A stretch of 64,000 nucleotides of DNA from contig NZ_NJAJ01000009.1 of assembly GCF_002632825.1 (NCBI RefSeq), positions 96,039-160,038 of the forward strand. Reading direction: 5' to 3'. The translations under genes were made by a program, and so were the position numbers. How positions within the stretch are numbered: position 1 is the first letter of the stretch; the number at the start of each line of letters is the position of its first letter. This document shows positions 50,151 to 63,047 of the stretch, in pieces. The DNA is from Xenorhabdus stockiae (lineage in GTDB: Bacteria; Pseudomonadota; Gammaproteobacteria; Enterobacterales; Enterobacteriaceae). The notes below the pieces were generated by a model. That model was given only the letters and a program-made list of their open reading frames with translations, was not told the origin of the DNA and did no database searches.

Positions 50151-51166
50151 ATGAAGAATGTAATAAAAAAATGGTTCTATAATAAATTCAATAAGATCAG
50201 GGTTCGCGATCTACCTGCTGTATGTTTATCCGAATTAAATATCTCACAACCAGTAGAAAAATCAGATACTTTAGATCAGGAGAATATTAGATGGACCTCA
50301 TTTCTGGAAAGTATCAATGATAAAAAATGTCAGATACGCCATGCTATGAATGTTGCAAGATTATTAGTTTTACTCCCTGTGACTCTTGGCCTCATGTTAG
50401 GGCTCTGTTTTTTTATTAATGATTTTTTAAAGGCATGGAGTGCAAATGCAAAAACGCTTCTTAAATTTGTTGAATATTCAAAAGAAAAATATGGCGAAAA
50501 ATTTTTTTTAAATCCAAAAGCACCGGAGTATACTAATTTACTAAAAATAATAGCAGATGATAAGGAGATTTCTTTTTTAAAATATCTTTATATTAGATAT
50601 TCAAAGAATAGTTTATATAGAGAAGATAGGTCGAAACATAAGCTAATAACGGATGGAGGATTTTTGTTTTTTTTATAATTTTTAACTTGATCTGTATCAG
50701 ACAACTCTTCTTTAAAAGAAGACCTGCTCCTTTGGTTATTGATCGAGATAGAAACCTATTTTATACGTGGTATAAAAGAAAGATGTATGTAGCTCGTTAT
50801 GAAGAAATTGGTATTATTCACTCTTCCAATATTCTTTATTTAAAACTGTATGGATTGGATGAAAGTAACAATTTAATCTCTCATATTTTTGTACCGAGTG
50901 TTTCTATGTTGAGTTTTGCTCAGATGAGTTCAGAATCTGAAAAACTCTATATGCTAAAATTCATTTCCATGTATTTGTTGAAGGGTAAATCATCAGTTAG
51001 TTCTGTGGATTTTAAAAAACAAGCTTCGTTACTTTGGCAGAGAAAAAATCCAAAACCTATAAATTGGGAATTTCAATCTAAAAATATTTTGGCAGAATTG
51101 GATAAATTTGGTCCTCTAGGTGTTTTAGTATCTATAAAAAAAGTCAAAGAAAAAAACATTGAGTGA
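50151..51166 (+). pseudogene. Unknown two-segment membrane protein, copy 1, split at an eight-T run
   Basis: Two frames (50151-50678 and about 50675-51166) together match the intact paralogue at 51320-52288. The break is in a run of eight T at 50667-50674; one more T would join FLFFF with IIFNLICIRQLFF and give a protein of about 338 residues. Features in order are a basic N-terminus, a hydrophobic segment (LLVLLPVTLGLMLGLCFFI, about 75-93), YGEKFFLNPKAPEY, a second hydrophobic segment at the break, then a soluble domain with IDRDRNLFYTW and RKMYVARYEE. Function is unknown. It may be an immunity-like gene of a T6SS island, either decayed or phase-variable. Confidence 0.75.
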
Positions 51167-51280
51167 AAATAGTTTTAAAGAATATTTCACTAATATTGAC
51201 TTTTTCAGCAGAGCGTCTACCAACGCTCTGTAATCATTTTATGATTGACGATTAAGTGTATTGTTAACATTATATTTTGG

Positions 51281-51319
51281 AATGCTACTTATGGATATGA
51301 AGATAAGGTATTACATTAA
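51281..51319 (+). pseudogene. 3' stub of a lost gene ahead of membrane-protein copy 2
   Basis: Twelve codons ending NATYGYEDKVLH with TAA immediately followed by ATG 51320, parallel to 50055-50150. Upstream (51167-51280) I see only AT-rich DNA and a small hairpin (AGAGCG and CGCTCT around TCTACCAA at about 51211-51230). Confidence 0.45.
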
Positions 51320-52288
51320 ATGAGTAAGTTAATTAAAAAAACACTTAAAAAAATGTTTAGAGTGAAAAAACCTCCAACAGAACCATTGTCTACATTTGGT
51401 GATCCTGTTCTAGAGGGAAAAATAATTTTGTTGAATGATAAAACTGTAAAACGTGCAGGTTTTTTGGACGTAATAAATGACAAGGAATGTCAATTTCGTC
51501 ATAATATCATAAGAGCCAGAAAAGAAGTTATAATACCTTTGATGATTGGATTTATGTTATGTCTTGGTTTTTTTATTAATAGTTTTGTTACAGTATGGAA
51601 AGCTAATGAAGAAGGTTATCTTTGGTCTGTACAGAATGCCAAAAAACGTTATGGAGAGAAATTTTATTTAAATCCCAATGCACCTGAATATGTTAAATCA
51701 TTACAGATAATATCAGATGATGAAAAAGTATCATTATTGGATTATTTCCATATAAAATATTCTAAGGGTAGTTATTATGGTGAAGAAAGGGCTAGACGAT
51801 ACCTGATTATAGATGCAAGCTTTGGGTTGTTTTTTCTTATCACCAATATTCTTTTTATTAGCATATTATTACGATTACGTAAGCCTGCAAATTTCATTAT
51901 TGATCATGAAAGGAAACTTTTTTATACCTGGAAAAAAGGGAAAATGTATGTATCGCGTTATAAAGAATTAGAAGTGGCGTTTACTAATAATATTTTGCAT
52001 TTCAAATGTTATGGGCTAAATGAAAAAAATGAATTGACATACCAATTTTTCATTCCTTATCTCAGTCTTTTCAACTCGGATGAGGATAAGATTTATATCT
52101 TGGCATTTATGTCAAAATATTTGTTACAGGGGAAAGAAGCAGTCAGTTCAGTTGATTTTAAACGCCAAGAGAGATTGCCGTGGTTTCGTAAACAAATAAA
52201 ACCAACCGACTGGGAACAACAGATTTCGGCAATCTTAGCGGAACTAGACAGGCTTGGGCCGCCGAGAAAGGCTACTGACCCCAAATAG
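51320..52288 (+). CDS. Unknown two-segment membrane protein, copy 2 (intact)
   Basis: A 322-residue protein. The N-terminus is lysine-rich (residues 4-19). Transmembrane segments are likely at about 69-90 (VIIPLMIGFMLCLGFFINSF) and 165-187 (IDASFGLFFLITNILFISIL), with a region containing YGEKFYLNPNAPEY between them. The C-terminal soluble domain has FIIDHERKLFYTWKKGKMY and SSVDFKRQ. It might belong to the DUF6708-like proteins seen near VgrG genes, but I cannot confirm that. Position after vgrG and the tandem copy suggest a T6SS effector immunity or accessory role. AT-rich composition and different codon use from the core genes point to transfer. Confidence 0.8.
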   Translation: MSKLIKKTLKKMFRVKKPPTEPLSTFGDPVLEGKIILLNDKTVKRAGFLDVINDKECQFRHNIIRARKEVIIPLMIGFMLCLGFFINSFVTVWKANEEGYLWSVQNAKKRYGEKFYLNPNAPEYVKSLQIISDDEKVSLLDYFHIKYSKGSYYGEERARRYLIIDASFGLFFLITNILFISILLRLRKPANFIIDHERKLFYTWKKGKMYVSRYKELEVAFTNNILHFKCYGLNEKNELTYQFFIPYLSLFNSDEDKIYILAFMSKYLLQGKEAVSSVDFKRQERLPWFRKQIKPTDWEQQISAILAELDRLGPPRKATDPK

Positions 52289-52316
52289 CAGTTGGAAAAA
52301 TAGTTAAAACAGCAAA

Positions 52317-52367
52317 AAACCGTCATTAATATCTTTTGTTATAAATAAAAGATATTAATGACGGTTT
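52317..52367. terminator. Bidirectional terminator between the T6SS fragment and rfaH
   Basis: A 21-bp perfect stem (52317-52337 with 52347-52367, core CCGTCATTAATATC) with a nine-base loop, in A/T-rich context on both sides. It ends the plus-strand island and the minus-strand rfaH transcript. Confidence 0.93.
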
Positions 52368-52385
52368 AATTATAATTAGGTTGAA

Positions 52386-52874
52386 TTAGAGTTTTGTAAA
52401 TTGTTTATTATCTAATACCTTGGAAACTTCTTTATTTAAAATATTCAGCAGAAGAATTGAACGAGTTTCTCCATCTGGTTCATTATAAATTGCCTGAATC
52501 CCTTCAAAAATCCCTTCAGTTATCAGAACAGTATCACCGGAAACAGGAGTTTCTGGTGCAGTGAATTCCTGTTCAGTCGCATTCATTAATTCATCGATTA
52601 ATTGTTGTGGGACAACCGCTGGGTATGTACTGAAACGGATAAAGTGATTAACCCCCCGCGTTGAATTAACTGTGGTGGTATGAATCACTTCTGGATCAAA
52701 GTTCACAAAAAGGTAGTTCGGAAAAAGAGGTTCGGTTACGGTCGTTCTTCTGCCCCTTATAATTTTTTCAATTTTGGCTGTGGGTGTCAGGCAAATGACA
52801 TCCTGTCTCTCCAGGTTTTCTATCGCCCGAGAGATTTGCCCGCGTTTACAATAAAGAAGATACCAATTTCCCAT
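52386..52874 (-). CDS. rfaH: Transcription/translation regulator RfaH
   Basis: A 162-residue NusG paralogue that is recruited at ops sites and suppresses Rho termination in operons for LPS, capsule, haemolysin and other virulence products. The NGN domain is at 1-100 ([45 protein letters not shown]), and the fold-switching KOW domain covers about 115-162. Length and sequence match E. coli RfaH. No ops element is apparent upstream of the operons in this window. A near-perfect 21-bp direct repeat lies upstream of its start. Confidence 0.95.
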   Translation of the reverse strand: MGNWYLLYCKRGQISRAIENLERQDVICLTPTAKIEKIIRGRRTTVTEPLFPNYLFVNFDPEVIHTTTVNSTRGVNHFIRFSTYPAVVPQQLIDELMNATEQEFTAPETPVSGDTVLITEGIFEGIQAIYNEPDGETRSILLLNILNKEVSKVLDNKQFTKL

Positions 52875-52903
52875 AATATTCCGACTCCATTACACAATGT
52901 ACT

Positions 52904-52965
52904 AAGCATAACAAAAGCGATATACCAGAATCACCTATAAAATGAAGCATAACAAAACCGATATA
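52904..52965. repeat. Near-perfect 21-bp direct repeat upstream of rfaH
   Basis: AAGCATAACAAAAGCGATAT (plus A) at 52904-52924 recurs with one change (AACC for AAGC) at 52945-52965, 41 bp from start to start. It lies 30-91 bases upstream of the rfaH start, so it could be a double operator or a local duplication. Confidence 0.7.
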
Positions 52966-53056
52966 AGCAAATCATATATAAAGTGCAAAATGTGTTTAAA
53001 GAAAATGACATGTTTTTATAGGCAGTAAAGCGTTTTACGGGCCAAAATCCACATCT

Positions 53057-53164
53057 TGTACACCTTATCTTTCAAGTTGCCTCTTTGTTGGCTGAGCAAA
53101 TTCATTCCCGACAAATTTGATGCTCTCTTGCCGCCACGGTGAATTTTGAAATCCATTGTGTATC
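53057..53164. repeat. Degenerate ERIC-like element
   Basis: About 108 bp that begins TGTACACCTTATCTTTCAAG and ends TTTGAAATCCATTGTGTAT, with TTGCCTCTTTGTTGGCTG and CTCTTGCCGCCAC inside. It matches the full element at 55688-55814 at both ends, but the centre is altered and about 20 bp shorter. The rest of the rfaH-ubiD gap (52966-53491) has no gene. Confidence 0.8.
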
Positions 53165-53500
53165 ATTATTAAACCGATAATAGTTTCATTTTACTTATGA
53201 TTATGAATTAAAATGATTTTTTAGATAAAATTGCAGAATGGTTTATTTTTTGAATAAATGCATATTAAGAGGATAGCACTATTTTATTGGTGTAAATGAA
53301 TAGCTTAAAATTTATCTACGTAATCAGACGTTTTTCATGCAATTGGGTAAGCAGGAATGGAGGCTGAACAACGTTTCTCTGTGTCTTAGCAAAAATACAA
53401 TAAATTCATTGATTTTTAGTAAGTTATGGGTTTACCTTGTAACCTGCATTCGAGAGCTTATAATGTCCTTCCCCCTTAAAAATCGGCATAATTGAATAAT

Positions 53501-54973
53501 ATGAAATACCGCGATCTAAGAGACTTTCTTTCCTTGCTGGAACAATCTGGTGAATTAAAACGAATTAGTATGGAAGTTGACCCCTATCTGGAAATGACCG
53601 AAATCGCGGATCGTACTCTTCGTGCCGGTGGGCCTGCTTTGTTGTTTGAAAACCCAAAAGGATATTCGATGCCGGTTTTGTGCAATCTGTTTGGGACGCC
53701 TAAGCGGGTTGCGATGGGGATGGGGCAGGATGATGTTAAAGCTCTGCATGATGTTGGCAAATTACTGGCTTTTCTCAAAGAGCCGGAGCCACCAAAAGGT
53801 TTTCGTGATTTGGTTGGTAAGTTGCCTAAATTCAAACAAGTTTTAAATATGCCAACCAAGCGTCTTAGTTCTGCGCCTTGTCAGGAGCTGGTCTGGGAAG
53901 GGGGGGATGTTGATTTGACCCGAATCCCGGTGATGCATTGTTGGCCTGAAGATGCTGCTCCTTTGATTACATGGGGTCTGACTGTAACCAGAGGGCCAAA
54001 TAAAGAACGCCAGAATCTGGGTATCTATCGTCAGCAAGTTTTGGGTAAAAATAAGCTTATTATGCGCTGGCTGTCACATCGCGGTGGGGCGCTCGATTTT
54101 CAGGAATGGTGTCAGGCTCATCCGGGGGAGCGTTTTCCTGTTTCTGTCGCTCTGGGTGCTGATCCTGCCACAATTTTAGGTGCTGTTACGCCAGTGCCTG
54201 ATACCCTGTCTGAATATGCTTTTGCCGGATTGTTGCGTGGGCATAAAACGGAAGTTGTGAAATGTTTGTCCAATGAATTAGAAGTGCCAGCCAGTGCTGA
54301 GATTATCCTCGAAGGGTATATTGAACCGGGTGAAATGGCACCGGAAGGGCCATATGGTGACCATACTGGTTATTATAATGAAATCGATATGTTTCCTGTA
54401 TTTACCATTACCCACATTACCCAGCGCCGTGATGCTATCTACCACTCTACTTATACAGGGCGTCCGCCGGATGAACCGGCTGTATTGGGTGTTGCACTGA
54501 ATGAAGTACTGGTACCGATCCTGCAAAAACAATTTCCTGAAATTGTCGATTTTTATCTACCTCCTGAGGGTTGTTCTTATCGGCTTGCCGTCGTTACGAT
54601 GAAAAAACAATATGCAGGGCATGCCAAACGGGTCATGATGGGTGTTTGGTCATATCTGCGGCAATTTATGTACACAAAATTTGTGATTGTCTGTGATGAT
54701 GACATTAATGCCCGAGACTGGAATGATGTTATCTGGGCAATAACAACGCGGATGGATCCGCAACGGGATACTGTCTTAATGGAAAATACACCAATTGACT
54801 ATCTCGATTTTGCATCACCTGTTTCCGGGCTTGGCTCAAAAATGGGATTAGATGCAACCAATAAATGGCCGGGAGAGACACAAAGGGAATGGGGGCGTCC
54901 GATTGTCATGAGTGATGAGGTCCGGGCCCGTGTCGATGAAATTTGGGATCAATTAGATATTTTGAAGCGATAA
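53501..54973 (+). CDS. ubiD: 4-hydroxy-3-polyprenylbenzoate decarboxylase UbiD
   Basis: A 490-residue decarboxylase of ubiquinone synthesis that uses prenylated FMN made by UbiX. It is nearly identical in layout to E. coli UbiD (497 residues): [20 protein letters not shown] binds the cofactor and [15 protein letters not shown] carries the catalytic Glu region. ATG 53501 is used; a TTG at 53492 has the same spacing as the E. coli start and is possible. fre follows after 10 bases, as in E. coli. Confidence 0.96.
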   Translation: MKYRDLRDFLSLLEQSGELKRISMEVDPYLEMTEIADRTLRAGGPALLFENPKGYSMPVLCNLFGTPKRVAMGMGQDDVKALHDVGKLLAFLKEPEPPKGFRDLVGKLPKFKQVLNMPTKRLSSAPCQELVWEGGDVDLTRIPVMHCWPEDAAPLITWGLTVTRGPNKERQNLGIYRQQVLGKNKLIMRWLSHRGGALDFQEWCQAHPGERFPVSVALGADPATILGAVTPVPDTLSEYAFAGLLRGHKTEVVKCLSNELEVPASAEIILEGYIEPGEMAPEGPYGDHTGYYNEIDMFPVFTITHITQRRDAIYHSTYTGRPPDEPAVLGVALNEVLVPILQKQFPEIVDFYLPPEGCSYRLAVVTMKKQYAGHAKRVMMGVWSYLRQFMYTKFVIVCDDDINARDWNDVIWAITTRMDPQRDTVLMENTPIDYLDFASPVSGLGSKMGLDATNKWPGETQREWGRPIVMSDEVRARVDEIWDQLDILKR

Positions 54974-54983
54974 GAGGGAACGC

Positions 54984-55685
54984 ATGACAACACTAAGCTG
55001 TAAAGTAACATCGGTTGACTCCATTACAGATACAGTTTATCGGGTTCGTTTATTACCTGATTCGCCTTTTTCTTTTCGTGCAGGGCAATACCTTATGGTC
55101 GTGATGGATGAGAGGGATAAACGCCCCTTCTCTATGGCATCATCGCCATCAGAACACCAGACGATTGAATTGCATATAGGGGCTTCTGAATTGAACCTGT
55201 ATGCAATGGCGGTGATGGATAGGATCCTGGATCAGAAAGTTATTGATATCGATATTCCACACGGGCAAGCGTGGTTTCGTGAAGACAGTAAAAGCCCGAT
55301 GCTATTAATTGCAGGAGGAACCGGGTTTTCATATACCCGTTCTATTTTACTGTCTGCCTTAGAGAACGATCCTGAACGCGAAATTGCAATTTATTGGGGT
55401 GGGCGTGAGCTGCAACATCTCTATGATTTGGGTGAATTGCAGTCTTTAAGTGAACGTTACTCTAATTTAACCGTCGTTCCTGTGGTTGAGCAGGCTGATG
55501 GTAATTGGCGGGGAAGAACGGGAACTGTATTAAGTGCTGTTCTGGAGGATTTTGGCAATTTAGCTCCGTATGATATTTATATCGCCGGCCGTTTTGAGAT
55601 GGCTAAAATTGCCCGTGAACGGTTTTGCAGTGAGCGTGATGCTTCTCTTGAGCGTATGTATGGTGATGCGTTCGAGTTTATCTGA
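54984..55685 (+). CDS. fre: NAD(P)H-flavin reductase Fre
   Basis: A 233-residue flavodoxin-reductase type enzyme that supplies free reduced flavins, for example to luciferase, class I ribonucleotide reductase activation and ferric iron reduction. FAD/flavin binding is in RPFSMASSP (about residues 46-54), the nicotinamide site in [14 protein letters not shown], and the C-terminus is AFEFI. It is 233 residues, as in E. coli. In Photorhabdus this gene would be relevant to bioluminescence. An ERIC element begins 2 bases after the stop. Confidence 0.96.
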   Translation: MTTLSCKVTSVDSITDTVYRVRLLPDSPFSFRAGQYLMVVMDERDKRPFSMASSPSEHQTIELHIGASELNLYAMAVMDRILDQKVIDIDIPHGQAWFREDSKSPMLLIAGGTGFSYTRSILLSALENDPEREIAIYWGGRELQHLYDLGELQSLSERYSNLTVVPVVEQADGNWRGRTGTVLSAVLEDFGNLAPYDIYIAGRFEMAKIARERFCSERDASLERMYGDAFEFI

Positions 55686-55687
55686 TT

Positions 55688-55814
55688 TATACACTTCGTC
55701 TTTCAAGTTGCCTCTTTGTTGGCTGCGCTCGCTCACCCCAGTCACATAGTTAGCTATGCTCTTGGGGATTTACTCCCTTGCCGCCGCGACGCATCTTGAA
55801 ATCCATTGTGTATA
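55688..55814. repeat. ERIC (intergenic repeat unit) element, 127 bp
   Basis: Bounded by TATACAC and GTGTATA, exactly 127 bp, an imperfect palindrome. The centre contains CGCTCACCCCAGTCAC, the complement of the classic ERIC2 primer core, and GCTCTTGGGGATT, close to ERIC1R. It lies between convergent fre and fadA and is probably included in the fre mRNA 3' end. Confidence 0.92.
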
Positions 55815-55839
55815 TACCTACCATCTGGTGAGCAATAAT

Positions 55840-55866
55840 AAAAAAACCCGCCCCTGACAGGCGGGA
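55840..55866 (-). terminator. Terminator of fadBA
   Basis: CCCGCC and GGCGGG (55847-55852 and 55860-55865) around seven bases, followed on the minus strand by seven T residues. It lies about 90 bases after the fadA stop. Confidence 0.85.
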
Positions 55867-55954
55867 AACTACGGCAACAACTTATTCGAGTGATGCAATA
55901 GATAAGACAGACAAGGGGAAAATACTCACAAATAATCGTCAGATACTCCGATAG

Positions 55955-59316
<3,362 letters not shown>

Positions 59317-59342
59317 GTCATTCTCCTCAATGAGTGCATACC

Positions 59343-59359
59343 ATCTGGTATGACCAGAT
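59343..59359. promoter_or_regulatory. FadR operator of fadBA
   Basis: ATCTGGTATGACCAGAT is a 17-bp palindrome that differs from the E. coli fadB operator, as I recall it, only at the centre. It lies 27 bases upstream of the fadB start. Confidence 0.88.
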
Positions 59360-59587
59360 GCAGTTGATTGTGATTAGTGTGTTAAGTGAATGCAAACCAA
59401 TGATTAATTTTTTGTAGGGCGGATCACAGGTAAGATTTATGATGGGAAGTGCTATTTTTTATTATTGCTTTGAAAAATATAAATATTATCAGTTAATTCT
59501 TATTAAGTTGATTTTCAGTGATGACACGAAAAATAATGTATTGTGGTAAAATTCAAATTCCGGCCAGATAACCCAAAGGTTCATAAA

Positions 59588-60922
59588 ATGGAAAAGTTGG
59601 CATCTCTGTATCAAGAACATATTAAAATTTTGCAAAAGCGCGCTAAAGAAATATTAGCACGCAGTCAGCTTGACGCCCTGCTTATTCACTCTGGTGAATT
59701 ATTACGAGTATTTCTCGATGATAGCCATTACCCGTTCAAGGCAAATGCACATTTCAAGGCATGGGTTCCTGTAACCAAAGTACCGAATTGCTGGTTATGG
59801 ATCGATGGTGTCAATAAGCCCAAATTATGGTTTTATTCCCCAGTGGACTATTGGCACAGTGTGGAACCACTTCCTCACGGATACTGGACGGAAGAAGTGG
59901 AAATGTTCCATCTGGCTAGCGCCGAAGATATCAACGCAGCACTGAATGGTTTTTCAAAACAACATACGGCCTACATCGGCGAACAAGTTGAACGTGCTAA
60001 ATTGCTGGGGATCTCCGAGCATAATCTTAACCCCAAAGCCGTTTTAGATTATTTAAGTTACCATCGTTCCTATAAGACAGATTACGAACTGGCCTGTATG
60101 CGTGAAGCGCAGAAGACAGCAGTGAATGGCCATATGGCGGCACATGATGCGTTTTTGTCAGGTGTCAGCGAGTTCGAAATCAATATGTTCTATCTGATCG
60201 CAACAGGCCACCGTGATACTGATGTTCCTTATGACAATATTATCGCTTTGAATGAAAATACTGCTGTTTTGCACTATACAAAGTTGCAGCAAACTGTACC
60301 TGCTGAAATTCGCAGTTTTTTGATTGATGCGGGTGCAGAATATAATGGCTATGCGGCAGATATCACCAGAACTTATGCAGCAAAATCAAACAGTGAGTTT
60401 GCTTATCTGATTAAAGGACTGAATGACGAACAGCAGGCAATTATAACCACGATCAAAGCGGGCACTCGGTATACCGATTATCATGTCAATATGCACTATC
60501 GCATAGCCAGGTTGCTGAAAAAGCACGATATCATTAATGGAATTAGTGAAGAGGCTATGGTTGAAAAAGGGCTGACATCGCCGTTTTTCCCTCACGGGCT
60601 TGGTCACCCGCTTGGCTTGCAGGTACATGATTCTGCCGGATTTATGCAGGATGATACCGGAACTCATCTGGCTGCGCCGGAAATGTATCCTTATTTGCGT
60701 TGCACACGTGTTCTGGAGCCAAGAATGGTTTTGACCATTGAGCCGGGGCTTTATTTTATTGAAACCTTATTGGCGCCGTGGCGTGTCAGCGAATACAGCA
60801 AACACTTTGACTGGAAGAAGATCGAGGCGCTTAAGCCATATGGCGGTATTCGTATTGAAGATAATATCGTTATCCATGATGGAAAAATTGAAAATATGAC
60901 CAGAGATTTACAGTTGCCGTAA
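59588..60922 (+). CDS. pepQ: Xaa-Pro dipeptidase PepQ
   Basis: A 444-residue M24 metallopeptidase that cleaves dipeptides with C-terminal proline. The di-metal ligands are in [20 protein letters not shown] (Asp pair), [13 protein letters not shown] (His), [11 protein letters not shown] (Glu) and [10 protein letters not shown] (Glu). ATG 59588 follows AAAGG and gives the E. coli-like start [12 protein letters not shown]. The stop overlaps the yigZ start by one base (TAATG). Confidence 0.96.
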   Translation: MEKLASLYQEHIKILQKRAKEILARSQLDALLIHSGELLRVFLDDSHYPFKANAHFKAWVPVTKVPNCWLWIDGVNKPKLWFYSPVDYWHSVEPLPHGYWTEEVEMFHLASAEDINAALNGFSKQHTAYIGEQVERAKLLGISEHNLNPKAVLDYLSYHRSYKTDYELACMREAQKTAVNGHMAAHDAFLSGVSEFEINMFYLIATGHRDTDVPYDNIIALNENTAVLHYTKLQQTVPAEIRSFLIDAGAEYNGYAADITRTYAAKSNSEFAYLIKGLNDEQQAIITTIKAGTRYTDYHVNMHYRIARLLKKHDIINGISEEAMVEKGLTSPFFPHGLGHPLGLQVHDSAGFMQDDTGTHLAAPEMYPYLRCTRVLEPRMVLTIEPGLYFIETLLAPWRVSEYSKHFDWKKIEALKPYGGIRIEDNIVIHDGKIENMTRDLQLP

Positions 60923-61533
60923 TGAAGCCTTATTTAATTCCAGCGGCTTCAGTCAGCTTTACTGAAGAAATAAAGAAAAGCTGTTTTATTACCCTGCTGG
61001 AGCATACCAGCGGGGTTGATGAAGCAAAATCGTTTATTCAACGTATCAAACAGCAATACCCTGATGCCCGGCATCACTGCTGGGCTTTTGTTGCTGGCGC
61101 TCCCGATGATTCTCAGCAGTTAGGTTTTTCAGATGATGGAGAGCCTACCGGAACCGCGGGTAAGCCGATGATTGCACAATTGATAGGAAGCGGTTTAGGG
61201 GAGATCACTGCAATATCCGTCCGTTATTTTGGGGGGATTAAACTAGGTACTGGCGGGTTAGTGAAAGCCTACGGTAATGGCGTTCAGCAGGCGCTCAAGC
61301 TATTGGAAACAGAGTATAAAATTCCACAAAAACAGTACCAGATACAATGTGAATATGCACAAATCTCAATGGTAGAACAGTTATTACAGCAATTTTCAGG
61401 GCAAGTACTTGCCAGCGAATATACGGAAAATGTTACATTGCAAGTCTCATTACCTGCTACCCTTGCAGATGAAATAGGTAATAAATTACGTGATTTAAGT
61501 CGCGGTGCGCTATTTTTAACATCAAAAGAATGA
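60922..61533 (+). CDS. yigZ: IMPACT family protein YigZ
   Basis: A 203-residue protein of the UPF0029/IMPACT family; E. coli YigZ has a similar length. The N-terminal domain has the signature SFIQRIKQQYPDARHHCWAF, DDGEPTGTAGKPM and GEITAISVRYFGGIKLGTGG. The function is not fully known; eukaryotic relatives affect Gcn2 signalling. It is translationally coupled to pepQ and lies 37 bases before trkH. Confidence 0.94.
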   Translation: MKPYLIPAASVSFTEEIKKSCFITLLEHTSGVDEAKSFIQRIKQQYPDARHHCWAFVAGAPDDSQQLGFSDDGEPTGTAGKPMIAQLIGSGLGEITAISVRYFGGIKLGTGGLVKAYGNGVQQALKLLETEYKIPQKQYQIQCEYAQISMVEQLLQQFSGQVLASEYTENVTLQVSLPATLADEIGNKLRDLSRGALFLTSKE

Positions 61534-61570
61534 TTATTTTGTCATACCGGATTTCGAAGGAACCTGCTGA

Positions 61571-63022
61571 ATGCATTTTCGCACCATAACCCGTATTGTC
61601 GGGCTACTTGTCATTATTTTCTCTGTCACAATGATTATTCCGGGGTTAGTGGCATTGATTTACCGAGATGGTGCCGGCAGAGCTTTCAGTCAGACATTCA
61701 TCTTTGCACTTCTGATTGGTTTGGTACTTTGGGTACCCAATCGGGAACAAAAATATGAATTGAAGCCTAAGGAAGGTTTCTTGATCGTTGTACTGTTCTG
61801 GACTGTACTGGGTAGTGTCGGTGCTTTGCCTTTTATTTTCTCAGAAAAACCTAATCTTTCTATTACTGATGCTTTTTTCGAATCTTTCTCAGGATTGACG
61901 ACGACAGGAGCAACGACACTCGTTGGTCTTGATTCCCTCCCTAAAGCCATTCTCTTTTATCGGCAAATGCTGCAATGGTTGGGAGGAATGGGAATCATCG
62001 TACTGGCGGTTGCGATCCTGCCTTTGCTGGGGGTCGGGGGAATGCAGCTTTATCGTGCTGAAATGCCGGGGCCACTGAAAGATAATAAAATGCGTCCTCG
62101 TATTGCTGAAACGGCAAAGACTCTCTGGCTGATTTATGTTTTGTTAACCATTGCCTGTGCGGTTGCCTTATGGGCTGCCGGGATGTCAGTTTTTGATGCC
62201 ATTTCTCATAGCTTTTCTACTATTGCGATAGGGGGGTTCTCGACCCATGATGCCAGCGTAGGTTTTTTTAATAGCCCAACGATTAATACTATTATTGCAA
62301 TTTTTCTACTGATCTCTGGCTGTAACTTTGGTTTGCACTTCGCAGTGCTTTCAGGAAGAAGCCTAAAAGTCTATTGGCGTGATCCTGAATTTCGTATGTT
62401 TATCAGTATCCAGCTGGCATTGGTCGTCATATGTATGCTGGTTTTGTGGCAGCACTCCGTTTATGAATCAAAATTAAATGCACTGAATCATGCCTTCTTT
62501 CAGGTTGTATCGATGGCAACTACAGCAGGGTTTACGACGGACAGTTTTGCTAAGTGGCCACTGTTTCTGCCATTTCTGCTACTGTGCTCTGCATTTGTTG
62601 GCGGATGTGCCGGATCGACTGGTGGTGGTTTGAAAGTCATCCGCATCTTGTTGTTGTTTCTACAAGGCTCCCGCGAATTGAAGCGTTTAGTTCATCCTAA
62701 TGCGGTATACACAATTAAATTGGGGCGTAGGGCATTACCTGAAAAAATTATTGAAGCAGTTTGGGGGTTTTTCTCCGCTTATGCATTGGTTTTCATTATT
62801 AGCATGTTGTTACTGATCGCTACAGGAGTGGATGAGTTTTCTGCGTTCTCTGCTATTGCCGCAACACTGAATAATCTTGGGCCGGGATTGGGTACGGTAG
62901 CTGATAACTTCACTACAATGAACCCGACAGCGAAATGGGTTTTAGTGGTGACAATGTTGTTCGGGCGTTTGGAAGTTTTCACTTTATTAGTCTTATTTAC
63001 GCCAACTTTCTGGCGCGATTAA
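61571..63022 (+). CDS. trkH: Potassium uptake channel TrkH
   Basis: A 483-residue membrane protein, the K+ translocating subunit of the Trk system (E. coli: 483 residues). The four pore-loop repeats are visible: TTTGATTLVG, AIGGFSTHDA, TTAGFTTDSF and LNNLGPGLG, with about 12 helices in total. It works with TrkA, which is not in the window. The start is ATG 61571 after GAAGGAACC. hemG follows after 25 bases. Confidence 0.97.
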   Translation: MHFRTITRIVGLLVIIFSVTMIIPGLVALIYRDGAGRAFSQTFIFALLIGLVLWVPNREQKYELKPKEGFLIVVLFWTVLGSVGALPFIFSEKPNLSITDAFFESFSGLTTTGATTLVGLDSLPKAILFYRQMLQWLGGMGIIVLAVAILPLLGVGGMQLYRAEMPGPLKDNKMRPRIAETAKTLWLIYVLLTIACAVALWAAGMSVFDAISHSFSTIAIGGFSTHDASVGFFNSPTINTIIAIFLLISGCNFGLHFAVLSGRSLKVYWRDPEFRMFISIQLALVVICMLVLWQHSVYESKLNALNHAFFQVVSMATTAGFTTDSFAKWPLFLPFLLLCSAFVGGCAGSTGGGLKVIRILLLFLQGSRELKRLVHPNAVYTIKLGRRALPEKIIEAVWGFFSAYALVFIISMLLLIATGVDEFSAFSAIAATLNNLGPGLGTVADNFTTMNPTAKWVLVVTMLFGRLEVFTLLVLFTPTFWRD

Positions 63023-63047
63023 TCTAAGAAGATAAAAGGGCGTATTT

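Noticed and set aside
52386..52874. NusG instead of RfaH
   Set aside because: The length of 162 and the RfaH-type N-terminal sequence, together with the ubiD neighbourhood, fit RfaH; NusG would be next to secE.
55819..55830. ACCATCTGGTG near fadA as a second FadR site
   Set aside because: Only the left half of the FadR palindrome is present, and it lies downstream of the operon between the ERIC element and the terminator.
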